A DNA stretch of 64,000 nucleotides from Flavobacterium sp. N502536 (GTDB lineage Bacteria; Bacteroidota; Bacteroidia; Flavobacteriales; Flavobacteriaceae): positions 1,860,001 through 1,924,000 of the forward strand of contig NZ_CP110011.1 of assembly GCF_025947345.1 (NCBI RefSeq). The letters are read 5' to 3'. The notes beneath the pieces are model-generated. The model was not told the DNA's origin. It ran no database searches and saw only the letters and a program-made list of their open reading frames with translations. The first letter of the stretch is position 1, and each line of letters begins with the position of its first letter. The position numbers and the translations under genes are program-made. Shown piece by piece: positions 33,712 to 42,680 of the stretch.

Positions 33712-34941
33712 ATGTTAGAAAAAGAAGTTATAAATTTTGAGCGAACTGCCATTGTAGGTATTATAACTCAAAATCAGAGTGAAGAAAAACTTAACGAATA
33801 TCTGGACGAATTAGAGTTTTTGACTTTTACCGCAGGAGGTGAAGTGATTAAGCGCTTTTCGCAAAAAATGGAACGTCCAAATCCTAAAACTTTTGTAGGG
33901 ACAGGGAAAATAGATGAAATCAATCTTTTTGTAAAAGAAAACGACATATCGACTTTAATTTTTGATGATGAATTATCGCCATCACAACAAAAGAATATTT
34001 CCAGAATTATAGATTGTAAAATCTTAGACCGTACGAATTTAATTCTCGATATTTTTGCACAAAGAGCGGAGACCTCTTATGCAAGAACACAGGTTGAATT
34101 GGCACAATGTCAATATTTATTGCCAAGACTTTCGGGTTTATGGACACACCTTGAGCGTCAAAAGGGTGGTATTGGTATGCGTGGTCCTGGAGAAACTGAG
34201 ATCGAAACGGACAGACGTATTGTACGTGACCGAATTTCGTTGCTAAAAGACAAAATCAAAACAATCGATAAACAAATGAGTATTCAGCGCAGTAATCGCG
34301 GTGCGATGGTGCGTGTGGCATTAGTAGGATATACCAATGTTGGAAAATCGACACTGATGAATGCGATTGGTAAAAGTGATGTTTTCGTTGAAAATAAATT
34401 GTTCGCAACTTTAGATACCACCGTTCGAAAAGTAGTGATTAAAAATCTGCCTTTCTTATTGTCCGATACAGTAGGTTTTATTAGAAAATTACCAACGCAA
34501 TTGGTTGACTCTTTTAAAAGTACCCTGGATGAGGTTCGTGAAGCCGATTTGTTATTGCATGTTGTAGATATTTCACATCCTGATTTTGAAGATCATATTG
34601 CATCGGTAAATCAGACTTTATTAGAGATCAAGAGTAATGATAAACCAACGATTATGGTTTTCAATAAAATTGATGCCTACAAACATCTGACTATTGATGA
34701 AGATGATTTGATTACCGAAAGAACGAGAAGACATTATACGCTTGAGGAATGGAAACAAACCTGGATGGGTAATGTTGGAGAAGATAAAGCCTTGTTTATC
34801 TCGGCAACACAGAAAGAGAATTTTGAGGAATTTAGAGAGATTGTTTACGAAGCAGTTCGTCAGATTCACATCACGAGATTCCCGTACAATAAGTTTTTGT
34901 ATCCGGATTACAAGGATGCAATCGAAAAAGAAGAAGAATAA
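33712..34941 (+). CDS. hflX: ribosome-associated GTPase HflX
   Basis: A 409-residue translational GTPase that splits stalled ribosomes. The N-terminal HflX domain ends with the glycine-rich signature GGIGMRGPGETEIETDRR (about 161-178). A coiled-coil linker follows, then the G domain: G1 GYTNVGKST (about 204-212), G3 DTVGFIRKLP and G4 NKID. It ends with a short C-terminal domain. Promoter at 33688 and a perfect terminator directly after the stop make it monocistronic. Confidence 0.96.
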   Translation: MLEKEVINFERTAIVGIITQNQSEEKLNEYLDELEFLTFTAGGEVIKRFSQKMERPNPKTFVGTGKIDEINLFVKENDISTLIFDDELSPSQQKNISRIIDCKILDRTNLILDIFAQRAETSYARTQVELAQCQYLLPRLSGLWTHLERQKGGIGMRGPGETEIETDRRIVRDRISLLKDKIKTIDKQMSIQRSNRGAMVRVALVGYTNVGKSTLMNAIGKSDVFVENKLFATLDTTVRKVVIKNLPFLLSDTVGFIRKLPTQLVDSFKSTLDEVREADLLLHVVDISHPDFEDHIASVNQTLLEIKSNDKPTIMVFNKIDAYKHLTIDEDDLITERTRRHYTLEEWKQTWMGNVGEDKALFISATQKENFEEFREIVYEAVRQIHITRFPYNKFLYPDYKDAIEKEEE

Positions 34942-34976
34942 AAAAACGGCTTTTGAATTACTCAAAAGCCGTTTTT
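34942..34976. terminator. bidirectional terminator between hflX and the DUF3078 gene
   Basis: AAAAACGGCTTTTGA, loop ATTAC, TCAAAAGCCGTTTTT gives a perfect 15-bp stem with T-runs on both sides, suiting convergent genes. Confidence 0.9.
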
Positions 34977-34984
34977 GTTTTTTA

Positions 34985-35935
34985 TTAGAATCCGAAATTA
35001 ACTCCTAAGCCGAAAACTTCTCTGGTTTGAAAACCTTTAAAAGCATTGTCGTCATAAATTGCCTGGAAGGATAAATTGGCAGATAAAAATTTGTTTACTT
35101 TCATGATAATGTTCAGCGAGTAATTGATGTCTACATTTTGTGGATCTTCTAAATAATTAGAGTACAGGTTCAAAGTGTTTTCTGCAGTAACATTGGTCAT
35201 AATGGCCAATTTGTAATAAACAGAGGCATAGAAACCTAGTTCGTAACGCATGCTTTTGTTGGCATCTACACCAAAATAAGCACCATCGATATAAGGTAAA
35301 CCGGTTGTCTGATCAATTCCTGAGGTATAAGCGCTGTCTACAAAAGTAAATTTTGAAGTTAAGGGTGCAAAGTTTATTTTAAGATTTTCATCTTTTGACC
35401 AATAAATCCCGGGACCAGTAGTCAGATAACCCGGAGACATGAATTTGGTGTTTTCGGTTCTGATTTCTTTTCCGTTTGCGTCTTTACCATAAATGTAACC
35501 CGTGGTAAACTGGGTTCTGAAATTTAGGAAATAAGAATAGTACCATTCTCCAAAAGCTCTTTTACCTACAATCGAATTGAATTCAAGACGGTCATCTGTC
35601 TTTTTTCCAAAATCGGTATTTTTAGTTTGTAAGATACCGTAAGAAGCCAGGATTTTATTGTCCCAGGTAAGATCTTCTTTTTTGTAATTGAAATCATAGT
35701 TGATTCCTAAAGTTCCGGAAAAGCTGTCTTCACCTCCCGCAAGCCAGTTGTTAAAGCTGGATTGATTTAGCAAAAGAGAGACTGTTCCTTTGGCTTTCCA
35801 TCCTTCATCCTCTATTGTATCATTTATTTTTTTTACCGCTTTTTCAGTATTTTGGATGAGTTCTTTTTCTGAATTTTGGGCTTGAACAAAAGTAAAGTTC
35901 GTTAAAATAAGAAGTAATAACGCTAGCTTTTTCAT
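34985..35935 (-). CDS. DUF3078 domain-containing outer membrane-type protein
   Basis: A 316-residue protein with signal peptide (1-19, ...FTFVQAQ). The conserved DUF3078 block WKAKGTVSLLLNQSSFNNWLAGGEDSFSG begins at residue 45. The rest is alternating beta-strands ending in EVFGLGVNFGF, the C-terminal aromatic of a beta-barrel. It is presumably an outer membrane protein of unknown function. Confidence 0.9.
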   Translation of the reverse strand: MKKLALLLLILTNFTFVQAQNSEKELIQNTEKAVKKINDTIEDEGWKAKGTVSLLLNQSSFNNWLAGGEDSFSGTLGINYDFNYKKEDLTWDNKILASYGILQTKNTDFGKKTDDRLEFNSIVGKRAFGEWYYSYFLNFRTQFTTGYIYGKDANGKEIRTENTKFMSPGYLTTGPGIYWSKDENLKINFAPLTSKFTFVDSAYTSGIDQTTGLPYIDGAYFGVDANKSMRYELGFYASVYYKLAIMTNVTAENTLNLYSNYLEDPQNVDINYSLNIIMKVNKFLSANLSFQAIYDDNAFKGFQTREVFGLGVNFGF

Positions 35936-36015
35936 GATATCTGGTTTAAAAGTGTAAGAACAAATATACTAAATAATCGTTAAAAAGACTTATGGGATGT
36001 AGTTGGTAAGGGATG

Positions 36016-36525
36016 TTATTTCTTTGATTCTTTGTATAAAGGCACCGCCGAACAGGCCTCACCATACATAATACTTCTTGCAAATGGCTGTAGGTAAGTT
36101 GCTGCTAAAATGTAAGCACGGGTTGGAACCGGTTTTCGGGAGCATCCTTTTACAATTACAGGTTTGTTTTTGTAAGCAGTATAGTCAAGTTTGCTCAGTA
36201 TTTCTTCGTACAAACTTGCTTCTAGATCCTCTATAGTTCCATTGATCACTTTTTTGGCGTAGGGAGCCAATTGTATGGCCACAAGAATAGAAGACCAGGC
36301 AGGAACAATAGCATCTGTGCTACAGTTTATGGCCACATATTGATCTTGATATTGCGACCAATCGTGATTTTTTAAGTGCTCTCTAAAGTCTTTTTCTTTT
36401 AACAAAAAACCTTCTAAAAGCCATTGTGATATATCGATCTGCACACGAACACCTTTTGGATAATAATCTTCAAGATCAAAAACCTCCAGGGCACTATTGG
36501 CAACTTTATTGATGATTTCTTCCAT
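36016..36525 (-). CDS. DUF2480 family protein
   Basis: A 169-residue soluble protein. The visible family pattern includes VRVQIDISQWLLEGFLLKEKDFREHLKNHDWSQYQDQYVAINCSTDAIVPAWSSIL (about 25-80) and a VIVKGCSRKPVPTRAYILAA segment (about 123-142) with a conserved Cys. Its position downstream of sufS-sufE-SufT genes suggests a link to iron-sulfur or cysteine metabolism. The biochemical role is unknown. Confidence 0.88.
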   Translation of the reverse strand: MEEIINKVANSALEVFDLEDYYPKGVRVQIDISQWLLEGFLLKEKDFREHLKNHDWSQYQDQYVAINCSTDAIVPAWSSILVAIQLAPYAKKVINGTIEDLEASLYEEILSKLDYTAYKNKPVIVKGCSRKPVPTRAYILAATYLQPFARSIMYGEACSAVPLYKESKK

Positions 36526-36548
36526 TTTTATTTAGTTTTCAGTCGCGG

Positions 36549-36586
36549 TCTCAGTCGTAGTATTTAACTGCGACTGAGACTGTAAA
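36549..36586 (-). terminator. hairpin between the DUF59 and DUF2480 genes
   Basis: GTCTCAGTCG-tag...ct-CGACTGAGAC forms a strong stem of about 12 pairs in the 73-bp gap. It has no long T-run, so it may be a processing or attenuation hairpin. Confidence 0.45.
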
Positions 36587-36598
36587 CTGTATACCTTT

Positions 36599-36922
36599 TT
36601 AAAGCATTCCTAATTCTAATTTTGCTTCTTCGCTCATTAAATCTTTACTCCATGGCGGATCGAAAGTAATTTCAACATCAACATCTTTTATGTTTTCAAT
36701 TGTTTTTACTTTCTCTTCAACCTCTCTTGGTAAACTTTCTGCAACAGGGCAGTTTGGAGAAGTTAGGGTCATTAAGATTTTTACTTCATAATCGGTGTTG
36801 ACCATTACATCGTAAATTAATCCTAACTCATATATGTCTACAGGAATTTCCGGATCATAAATGCCTTTTAAAACTTTTACGATTGATTCTCCTAATTCGT
36901 TTGTGTCAATTTCTTGTTCCAT
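36599..36922 (-). CDS. SUF system DUF59 (MIP18/SufT-like) protein
   Basis: A 107-residue protein of the MIP18/PaaD-like family that helps insert Fe-S clusters. The signature is YDPEIPVDIYELGLIYDV (about 22-39), followed by LTSPNCPVAESLP with the conserved Cys (about 57-69) and FDPPWSKDLMSEEAKLELG at the end. It is downstream of sufE and is normally part of Bacteroidetes suf operons. Confidence 0.92.
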   Translation of the reverse strand: MEQEIDTNELGESIVKVLKGIYDPEIPVDIYELGLIYDVMVNTDYEVKILMTLTSPNCPVAESLPREVEEKVKTIENIKDVDVEITFDPPWSKDLMSEEAKLELGML

Positions 36923-37029
36923 TGTTTTTGTTTTTTGAACACTAAGTGTTTTTATTTTTTACCATTAAGAGATTAAGAGAAAGTAGGGCTGACGCTTTAT
37001 AAAACTTAATGTCTTAAGGGTTAATTTTT

Positions 37030-37455
37030 TTAATTTTTGTTTTTCGAATCAAAGGCCAAAGCGTACATTTTGATGTTTTTGATCATCGATACTAAACCAT
37101 TTGCACGTGTTGCGGATAAATGTTCTTTTAAGCCGATTTCGTCAATAAAATCAACATCTGCACTCAAAATATCTGCTGCTTTTTGATTGGAGAATGTACG
37201 AATCAAAATGGCAATAATTCCTTTGGTCAGAATGGCATCACTATCAGCAGTAAAGACAATTTGATCCTCTTTTTGTTCTCCTTGTAACCAAACTTTCGAT
37301 TGGCATCCTTTGATTAAATTCTCGTCGGTTTTATATTCTTCTTTGATTAACGGAAGACTTTTTCCTAATTCGATGATGTACTCGTAACGTTGCATCCAGT
37401 CATCAAACATCGAAAATTCGTCTATTATTTCGTTTTGTATCTCTTTTATTGTCAT
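37030..37455 (-). CDS. sufE: SufE family cysteine desulfuration protein
   Basis: Accepts persulfide sulfur from SufS and passes it to the SufBCD scaffold. The 141-residue protein has the acceptor Cys51 in LIKGCQSKVWL. It starts 2 bp after the lipoprotein gene and lies downstream of sufS on the same strand. Confidence 0.94.
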   Translation of the reverse strand: MTIKEIQNEIIDEFSMFDDWMQRYEYIIELGKSLPLIKEEYKTDENLIKGCQSKVWLQGEQKEDQIVFTADSDAILTKGIIAILIRTFSNQKAADILSADVDFIDEIGLKEHLSATRANGLVSMIKNIKMYALAFDSKNKN

Positions 37456-37457
37456 AA

Positions 37458-37883
37458 TTATTCTTTCGTAAAATCCAGCAGCAAATTTACCAATTTTTCT
37501 ATCTCTTTTGGCGGATATCCATCATCGAAACCCAGAGTTTCATATGTTTTCTGATGCTGAGTGATTTTTAAATTTCCTAATGCAGCACCATCATGAAAAC
37601 GTTTTTGCGTTGGTCCTTTTAGGTTTGGAATGTTTTTAATATTGATTTTTGAAAATTCAGCTACAATCTGTTTCCATTTTAAATCATCTATTTTGCTTTC
37701 AACGGGTTTCGCATTACGGCCATTGGTAACCGAAACTGTTTTATTCTGTACCACGATCACTTTGTAAGTGCCTCGGGAAACGGCAGAATATTCAATTTCA
37801 GTAGCTTTCATGTCGGCTTTTTTTTGACCGGAACAGCTTGTTCCTATAAAAAACGTTAAGAGCAATAAAGATAATATTCTCAT
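37458..37883 (-). CDS. hypothetical lipoprotein in the sufS-sufE segment
   Basis: A 141-residue protein with a lipoprotein signal peptide (LLTFFIGTSC, Cys17) followed by CSGQKKADMKATEIEYS. The rest, about 110 residues, is a small alpha/beta domain with a conserved-looking FHDGAALGNLKI segment. No family is recognised. It lies between sufS (13 bp) and sufE (2 bp), so it is co-transcribed with Fe-S genes although it is an envelope protein. The reason is unclear. Confidence 0.75.
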   Translation of the reverse strand: MRILSLLLLTFFIGTSCSGQKKADMKATEIEYSAVSRGTYKVIVVQNKTVSVTNGRNAKPVESKIDDLKWKQIVAEFSKINIKNIPNLKGPTQKRFHDGAALGNLKITQHQKTYETLGFDDGYPPKEIEKLVNLLLDFTKE

Positions 37884-37896
37884 AAAAAAGGTTTTT

Positions 37897-39107
37897 TTAG
37901 CTTAACATCGTTTTTGCCTTTTTAACGGCTTCAACCATTATGTCAATTTCTTCTATGGTGTTGTAGAAAGAAAAAGAGGCGCGAATAGTTCCCGGAATGC
38001 AGAAAAAACTCATAATGGGCTGCGCACAATGATGTCCGGTTCTAACGGCGATTCCCAGTTTGTCGATAATTGAACCAATATCGTACGGATGGATTCCATC
38101 TATATTAAACGAAATCACAGAGGCTTTATTTCCGGTTCCGTAAATTTTTAAACCTTCAATTTCTAATAAACGTTTTGTTGCATGCTCTAATAAATGCGCT
38201 TCGTGCTCATGAATAGCATCAAAACCAATGTGATTCAAATAATCAACGGCAGTTCCTAAAACGATCCCCCGGCAATATTTGGAGTTCCTGCTTCAAATTT
38301 ATGAGGCAAATCAGCATAAGTCGTTTTCTCGAAAGTAACTTCTTTAATCATTTCGCCACCACCCTGATAAGGAGGTAGTTTGTTTAGCCATTCTTCTTTT
38401 CCGTAAAGAATTCCGGTTCCGGTTGGTCCACACATCTTATGCCCTGAAAAAGCATAAAAATCACAATCTAAATCCTGAACATCAGGTTTTAAATGCGGAA
38501 CAGCCTGCGCACCATCAATCAAAACCGCCGCACCAACAGCGTGGGCTTTTTCGATCATATATTTGACAGGGTTGATAATTCCTAATGCGTTTGAAATATG
38601 ATTTACTGTTACCACTTTGGTCTTTTCAGACAATAAGGCATCATAGGCTTCCATTATAAGTTCGCCTTCTTCATTCATCGGAATAACTTTTAGAGTTGCT
38701 CCCGTTTTTTCACATAACATCTGCCAAGGCACGATATTACTGTGATGTTCTAATGAAGAAACCACTACTTCGTCTCCAGGTTTTAAAATGGAAGCAAAAC
38801 CATTGGTCACTAAGTTGATTCCGTGAGTAGTTCCCGAAGTAAAAAGTACTTCGTGCGAAAATTTCGCGTTGATATGATGTTGGATTTTTACTCTTGAAAT
38901 TTCGTAAGCATCAGTTGCCAACTGGCTTAAAGTATGAACCCCACGATGAATATTGGCATTAATTTCCTGATAATATTTTGCAATCGCATCAATCACAATT
39001 TGTGGTTTTTGTGAAGTTGCGCCGTTGTCGAAATATACTAAAGGTTTTCCGTTTACTTTTTCTGAAAGTATCGGAAAATCAGCTCTTATTTTTTGGATGT
39101 CTAACAT
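37897..39107 (-). pseudogene. sufS: cysteine desulfurase SufS, broken by a one-base deletion
   Basis: PLP enzyme that takes sulfur from cysteine for Fe-S assembly. The first frame (39107 to 38256) carries the N-terminus and PLP lysine Lys224 (SGHKMCGPTG). It stops at GGSF-TAG just after a run of five G on the minus strand (plus 38266-38270, CCCCC). The second frame (to 37897) carries NHIGFDAIHEHEAHL... and the active-site Cys in RTGHHCAQP. Adding one G restores GTPNIAGGIVLGTAVDYLNHIG and a normal roughly 404-residue SufS. Since suf genes are usually vital, a sequencing or assembly slip in the homopolymer is likely. Confidence 0.9.
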
Positions 39108-39132
39108 GTCTTATTTAGAAAAATTCTACTTA

Positions 39133-39140
39133 CAAAAGTA
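39133..39140 (-). promoter_or_regulatory. sufS promoter -7 box
   Basis: TACTTTTG on the minus strand (CAAAAGTA on plus), 26 bp before the sufS ATG. It supports a separate sufS-lipoprotein-sufE transcript, since a divergent gene separates it from sufD. Confidence 0.5.
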
Positions 39141-39327
39141 CTAAAACAAAATTGGTTTATCCATTAAAACTATAATTTCCTTTTATGGTGCTATCAATTG
39201 AGAATTTGTGTATTGTTTCTTCAAAATTTGCCCGCGTTCTTTAAATTTTATGAATTGTATTTCTAAAATAAGTTGTATAATCTTGATTGTAAATTATTTA
39301 TATTGCATTAAAATTATTTTTAGCGCT

Positions 39328-40677
39328 ATGAAAAAATTTCTAAAATTATTTGCACTTGTTTTAGTTCTTGCATTTTTGTATTTCGGGTTTACTACTTATC
39401 CCAAATTGGATTTGATTTCCGGTTTTTCGGCCAAAAGTATTGCGTCAGGTCATTTTATTGATCATCGCTCGAAGGAATTAATCGAAAAAACCGATAATGA
39501 TATCAAGATGATTACTTTGGCGACCAACACCATTAATGATGCAGGAAAATTTGCTGCCTCTACGGTTTATGGTTTCAAAGAAAGAAAGGCGATTTACAGG
39601 GAAGGGCTGGGAGCAACCCTGATCAATGATGATTATGATATTGCAAAGCCTTATCTGCTTCCAAAAAGAACCAAATTAGAGAACAACCTCTCTTTTCCTT
39701 ATGGGAATAAAGAGCCCAAGGATACCATGTTTTCGAATGTGGACTATACCAAGCTGAAAAAGGCAGTAGACGGTTCTTTTGATGCAGCCGGAGAAAAGGT
39801 GAAACGAACGCGTGCTGTGGTAATTCTGTATAAAGACAAATTGATTGCTGAAAAATACGATACAGGTTTTAATAAAAACAGTAAGATTTTGGGATGGTCG
39901 ATGACTAAAAGTATTACGAGTTCGGCTTTTGGAGTTTTGGCCAGACAACGAAAAATAGATATCTATAAACCTGCTCCAATTGCAGAATGGCAAAATGACG
40001 ATCGTAAAATTATTACGACTAACGATTTGCTTCATATGAATTCAGGTTTGGAATGGGAGGAGGATTATACTAAAATTTGTGATGCTACTGAAATGCTTTT
40101 TCAGGCAGAAGATATGGGGAAGGTACAACTGGATAAACCGGCTAAGTTTAAACCCAATACGCATTGGTATTATTCTTCCGGAACCACTAATTTATTATGC
40201 CGAATTTTAAGAAGTCAGTTTAAAACACAGCAGGAATATCTTGATTTTTGGTACAGCGCCGTAATCGATAAAATCGGAATGAACTCGATGATTGTGGAGC
40301 AGGATATGTCGGGGATTTTTGTGGGATCTTCATACGCTTGGGCAACAGCGAGAGATTGGTCAAAATTTGGATTGTTGTATTTGCATAAAGGAAACTGGAA
40401 CGGAGAACAGGTTTTGGATGAGAGTTGGGTAAAGTATACAGCAACGCCAACAAATACCTCTAAAGGGGCTTACGGTGCGCAGTTCTGGTTAAATGTCGGA
40501 GGGAAGTTTCCTGATGCACCTCGTGATATGTTTTACTGCGACGGTTATCAGGGGCAAATGGTAGCGATTATTCCGTCTTTAGATCTGGTAATCGTTAGGA
40601 TGGGAGTGGACAAAGCAGGACCCGGTTTTGATTTTAATGAATTTTTGAAAGAGGTTATTTCTTCAATAAAAAAGTAA
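39328..40677 (+). CDS. beta-lactamase family serine hydrolase
   Basis: The frame is open from 39208, but the Lys-rich signal-anchor start MKKFLKLFALVLVLAFLYFG (ATG 39328, 449 residues) is the likely one. The serine beta-lactamase/transpeptidase fold is marked by the SxxK motif SMTKSITSSAFG (near residue 190), a YSSGTTNLL motif (about 277-285) and the DGYQGQ segment near the C-terminus. It is anchored or exported and probably acts on peptidoglycan or an ester. It interrupts the SUF cluster on the opposite strand. Confidence 0.85.
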   Translation: MKKFLKLFALVLVLAFLYFGFTTYPKLDLISGFSAKSIASGHFIDHRSKELIEKTDNDIKMITLATNTINDAGKFAASTVYGFKERKAIYREGLGATLINDDYDIAKPYLLPKRTKLENNLSFPYGNKEPKDTMFSNVDYTKLKKAVDGSFDAAGEKVKRTRAVVILYKDKLIAEKYDTGFNKNSKILGWSMTKSITSSAFGVLARQRKIDIYKPAPIAEWQNDDRKIITTNDLLHMNSGLEWEEDYTKICDATEMLFQAEDMGKVQLDKPAKFKPNTHWYYSSGTTNLLCRILRSQFKTQQEYLDFWYSAVIDKIGMNSMIVEQDMSGIFVGSSYAWATARDWSKFGLLYLHKGNWNGEQVLDESWVKYTATPTNTSKGAYGAQFWLNVGGKFPDAPRDMFYCDGYQGQMVAIIPSLDLVIVRMGVDKAGPGFDFNEFLKEVISSIKK

Positions 40678-40680
40678 ATT

Positions 40681-40777
40681 TAACCGCAAAGACGCCAAGT
40701 AAAAAGCGCAAAGTTCGCAAAGTTTAAAACTAAACCCTGCGAACTTTGCGTAACTCTTTGCGAACCTTGCGGTCAAA
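40681..40777. repeat. CGCAAAG-type intergenic inverted repeat
   Basis: ACCGCAAAGACGCC...GCGCAAAGTTCGCAAAGTTT faces AACTTTGCGTAACTCTTTGCGAACCTTGCGGT. The arms can fold a long hairpin in the 105-bp gap between convergent serine hydrolase and sufD genes, where it may act as a bidirectional terminator. Confidence 0.7.
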
Positions 40778-40782
40778 TCATT

Positions 40783-42099
40783 TTACAAATCAAATCCTAA
40801 ATTCACACCTAATTTTGTAGCGATGATTTTAGTGATTCGTTGTTTTAATTCTGGTATTTTAATGCTTTCGATTACGGCATTTGAGAAGGCGTACATCAAT
40901 AAAGCTTTAGCTTCTTTTTTCGGAATTCCACGCGATTGCATGTAGAACATTGCAGTTTCGTCTAATTGTCCAACAGTACAACCGTGAGAACATTTAACGT
41001 CGTCAGCAAAAATTTCTAATTGTGGTTTGGCATTGATGGTTGCTTTGTCGCTCAATAAAATATTGTTGCTTTTTTGGAAAGCATTTGTTTTTTGAGCTTC
41101 TTTTTCCACCAAAACTTTTCCATTGAAAACTCCTGTTGAGCGGTCAGAGAAAATTCCTTTATAATCCTGGAAACTCTCACAGTTTGGCTGTGCATGGTTT
41201 ACCAAGGTATAATGGTCAACGTGTTGTTTGTCATTCAAAATAGAAATTCCGTTAAGCGTACTTGTCAGTCTTTCTCCAAAATGGTAAAAGTTTAAGTTGT
41301 TACGCGTTAGGTTTCCTCCAAATGAAAAAGTATGAACATAAGCATGACTTTCCTGTTGTTGAGAAACGTAAGTGTTGTCTACTAAGTTTGCTTCGCTATT
41401 ATCATTTTGAATTTTATAATAATCCACAATAGCACGTTTTTGAGCAAAAATCTCGGTAACCGAATTTGTTAAAACCGGGTTTTCGTTCAGACTCTGGTGG
41501 CGCTCGATAATTTGAACATGTGAATTTTCGCCCACAATAATAAGGTTTCTCGGCTGAACCATTAACGCAGCTTCATTACCCGTCGAGAAATACATGATTT
41601 CGATAGGTTTGTCGGCTACTTTCTTTTTTGGGATATTGATAAAAGCTCCTTCACTTGCAAATGCGGTGTTCAGCGAAGTCAGACTTTCCTCTTTACTTGC
41701 AATCTGATTGAAGTAAGTATCAATAATCATTTTATATTTTGGTTTGGTCAATGCCGATGACATCAAACAAACATCGATTCCGTCATGTGTAGTTGAAGAC
41801 AAATGGGAGCTGAATACACCATCGATAAACACTAATTTATAAGTGTCGATTTCATGTAAAAAGTATTTTTTTACCTGATTAAACTCGATTGCATTCTCTT
41901 CCTTAGGAAAAACCGTAAAGTCATTTTTTAAGATGGCATTTAGCGATGTGTATTTCCAAGCTTCTTCTTTTTTGGTTGGGAAACCTTTATTTTCAAAGTT
42001 TTTTAGTGCTTTGGTGCGAATGTCATGCAAATCTGAATGTACATCGACACGCTCTTCAAAAGCCATAAAAGACGATACTAATTTTTCTTTTAAATCCAT
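40783..42099 (-). CDS. sufD: Fe-S cluster assembly protein SufD
   Basis: Scaffold subunit of the SufBC2D complex, a 438-residue beta-helix core protein of the SufBD family. The C-terminal block ADDVKCSHGCTVGQLDE (about 365-381) and MQSRGIPKKEAKALLMYAFSNAV are the family signatures. The N-terminal helical region ends near residue 120. It is last in the first suf segment. A gene for a four-helix-bundle protein is inserted before it. Confidence 0.95.
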   Translation of the reverse strand: MDLKEKLVSSFMAFEERVDVHSDLHDIRTKALKNFENKGFPTKKEEAWKYTSLNAILKNDFTVFPKEENAIEFNQVKKYFLHEIDTYKLVFIDGVFSSHLSSTTHDGIDVCLMSSALTKPKYKMIIDTYFNQIASKEESLTSLNTAFASEGAFINIPKKKVADKPIEIMYFSTGNEAALMVQPRNLIIVGENSHVQIIERHQSLNENPVLTNSVTEIFAQKRAIVDYYKIQNDNSEANLVDNTYVSQQQESHAYVHTFSFGGNLTRNNLNFYHFGERLTSTLNGISILNDKQHVDHYTLVNHAQPNCESFQDYKGIFSDRSTGVFNGKVLVEKEAQKTNAFQKSNNILLSDKATINAKPQLEIFADDVKCSHGCTVGQLDETAMFYMQSRGIPKKEAKALLMYAFSNAVIESIKIPELKQRITKIIATKLGVNLGFDL

Positions 42100-42119
42100 T
42101 GTTCTTTTGTTTCCTTTGG

Positions 42120-42132
42120 GTTTCAGGTTTCA
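42120..42132. repeat. 13-bp terminal inverted repeat, left
   Basis: GTTTCAGGTTTCA, exact inverse of TGAAACCTGAAAC at 42662-42674. Further GTTTCAGGTTTAAAG-like copies lie at 42180-42196. Confidence 0.6.
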
Positions 42133-42204
42133 AGTTTCAGGTTGACTATTGGAACTTATTTCTTTGAAATCCGTTTTTTGTTTCAGGTTTAAAGTTTCTG
42201 TTTT

Positions 42205-42594
42205 TTATTGAAACTTATTTCCTTTGAAATCTTTTTTATTGAGATAAGTGATAAAGTTTTTTATTTTGCCACTTAAATTTTCGTAATCTTTTTTTAAAGC
42301 TTCAAATTTTTGTTTTGAAATATATTCAAAATCAAAAACCCGGTATAATTGAGATCTTGTTTCTCCAGCAGATCCTTTTGCAATGGATAAAAATTGTCGA
42401 AATTCTAAATTTCCATCTCTTTCAAAACCTTCAGCGATGTTATCCATTACTGAGCCGGAAGAACTTTTTATTTGATTTTTAAACCTGAGATCTGATTTTA
42501 AGTCTGTTTCAGTTGCAATAAGATGAATTTCTTTTGCTAATCGTCTGGCTTCTTTCCAAATTTCTAAATCCTCAAATCTATTAATCGTTGCCAT
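42205..42594 (-). CDS. four-helix-bundle protein (23S rRNA intervening-sequence protein family)
   Basis: A 129-residue all-helical protein with the family pattern [21 protein letters not shown] (7-27) and [18 protein letters not shown] (42-59, the SVxxNIAEGF signature), then [15 protein letters not shown]. These proteins were first seen in rRNA intervening sequences and occur as single mobile-looking genes in many Bacteroidetes. Here the gene sits between sufC and sufD on the same strand, flanked by 13-bp inverted repeats in a GAAACTTGAAACC repeat context, so insertion into the operon is likely. The function is unknown. Confidence 0.92.
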   Translation of the reverse strand: MATINRFEDLEIWKEARRLAKEIHLIATETDLKSDLRFKNQIKSSSGSVMDNIAEGFERDGNLEFRQFLSIAKGSAGETRSQLYRVFDFEYISKQKFEALKKDYENLSGKIKNFITYLNKKDFKGNKFQ

Positions 42595-42661
42595 ATTTCT
42601 GCTTTTCGTTAAATAAGTTTAAACTTACAAAAAAGTAGTTTAACTTGAAACTAAAAAAACA

Positions 42662-42674
42662 TGAAACCTGAAAC
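42662..42674. repeat. 13-bp terminal inverted repeat, right
   Basis: TGAAACCTGAAAC, exact inverse of 42120-42132, 7 bp before the sufC stop codon at 42681. It is preceded by a TTGAAACT unit. Confidence 0.6.
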
Positions 42675-42680
42675 GAAAAT

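Noticed and set aside
39208..39327. Upstream extension of the serine hydrolase (MYCFFKICP…)
   Set aside because: The extension is cysteine-rich and not signal-peptide-like, while ATG 39328 gives a normal MKKFLKLFALVLVLAF signal anchor.
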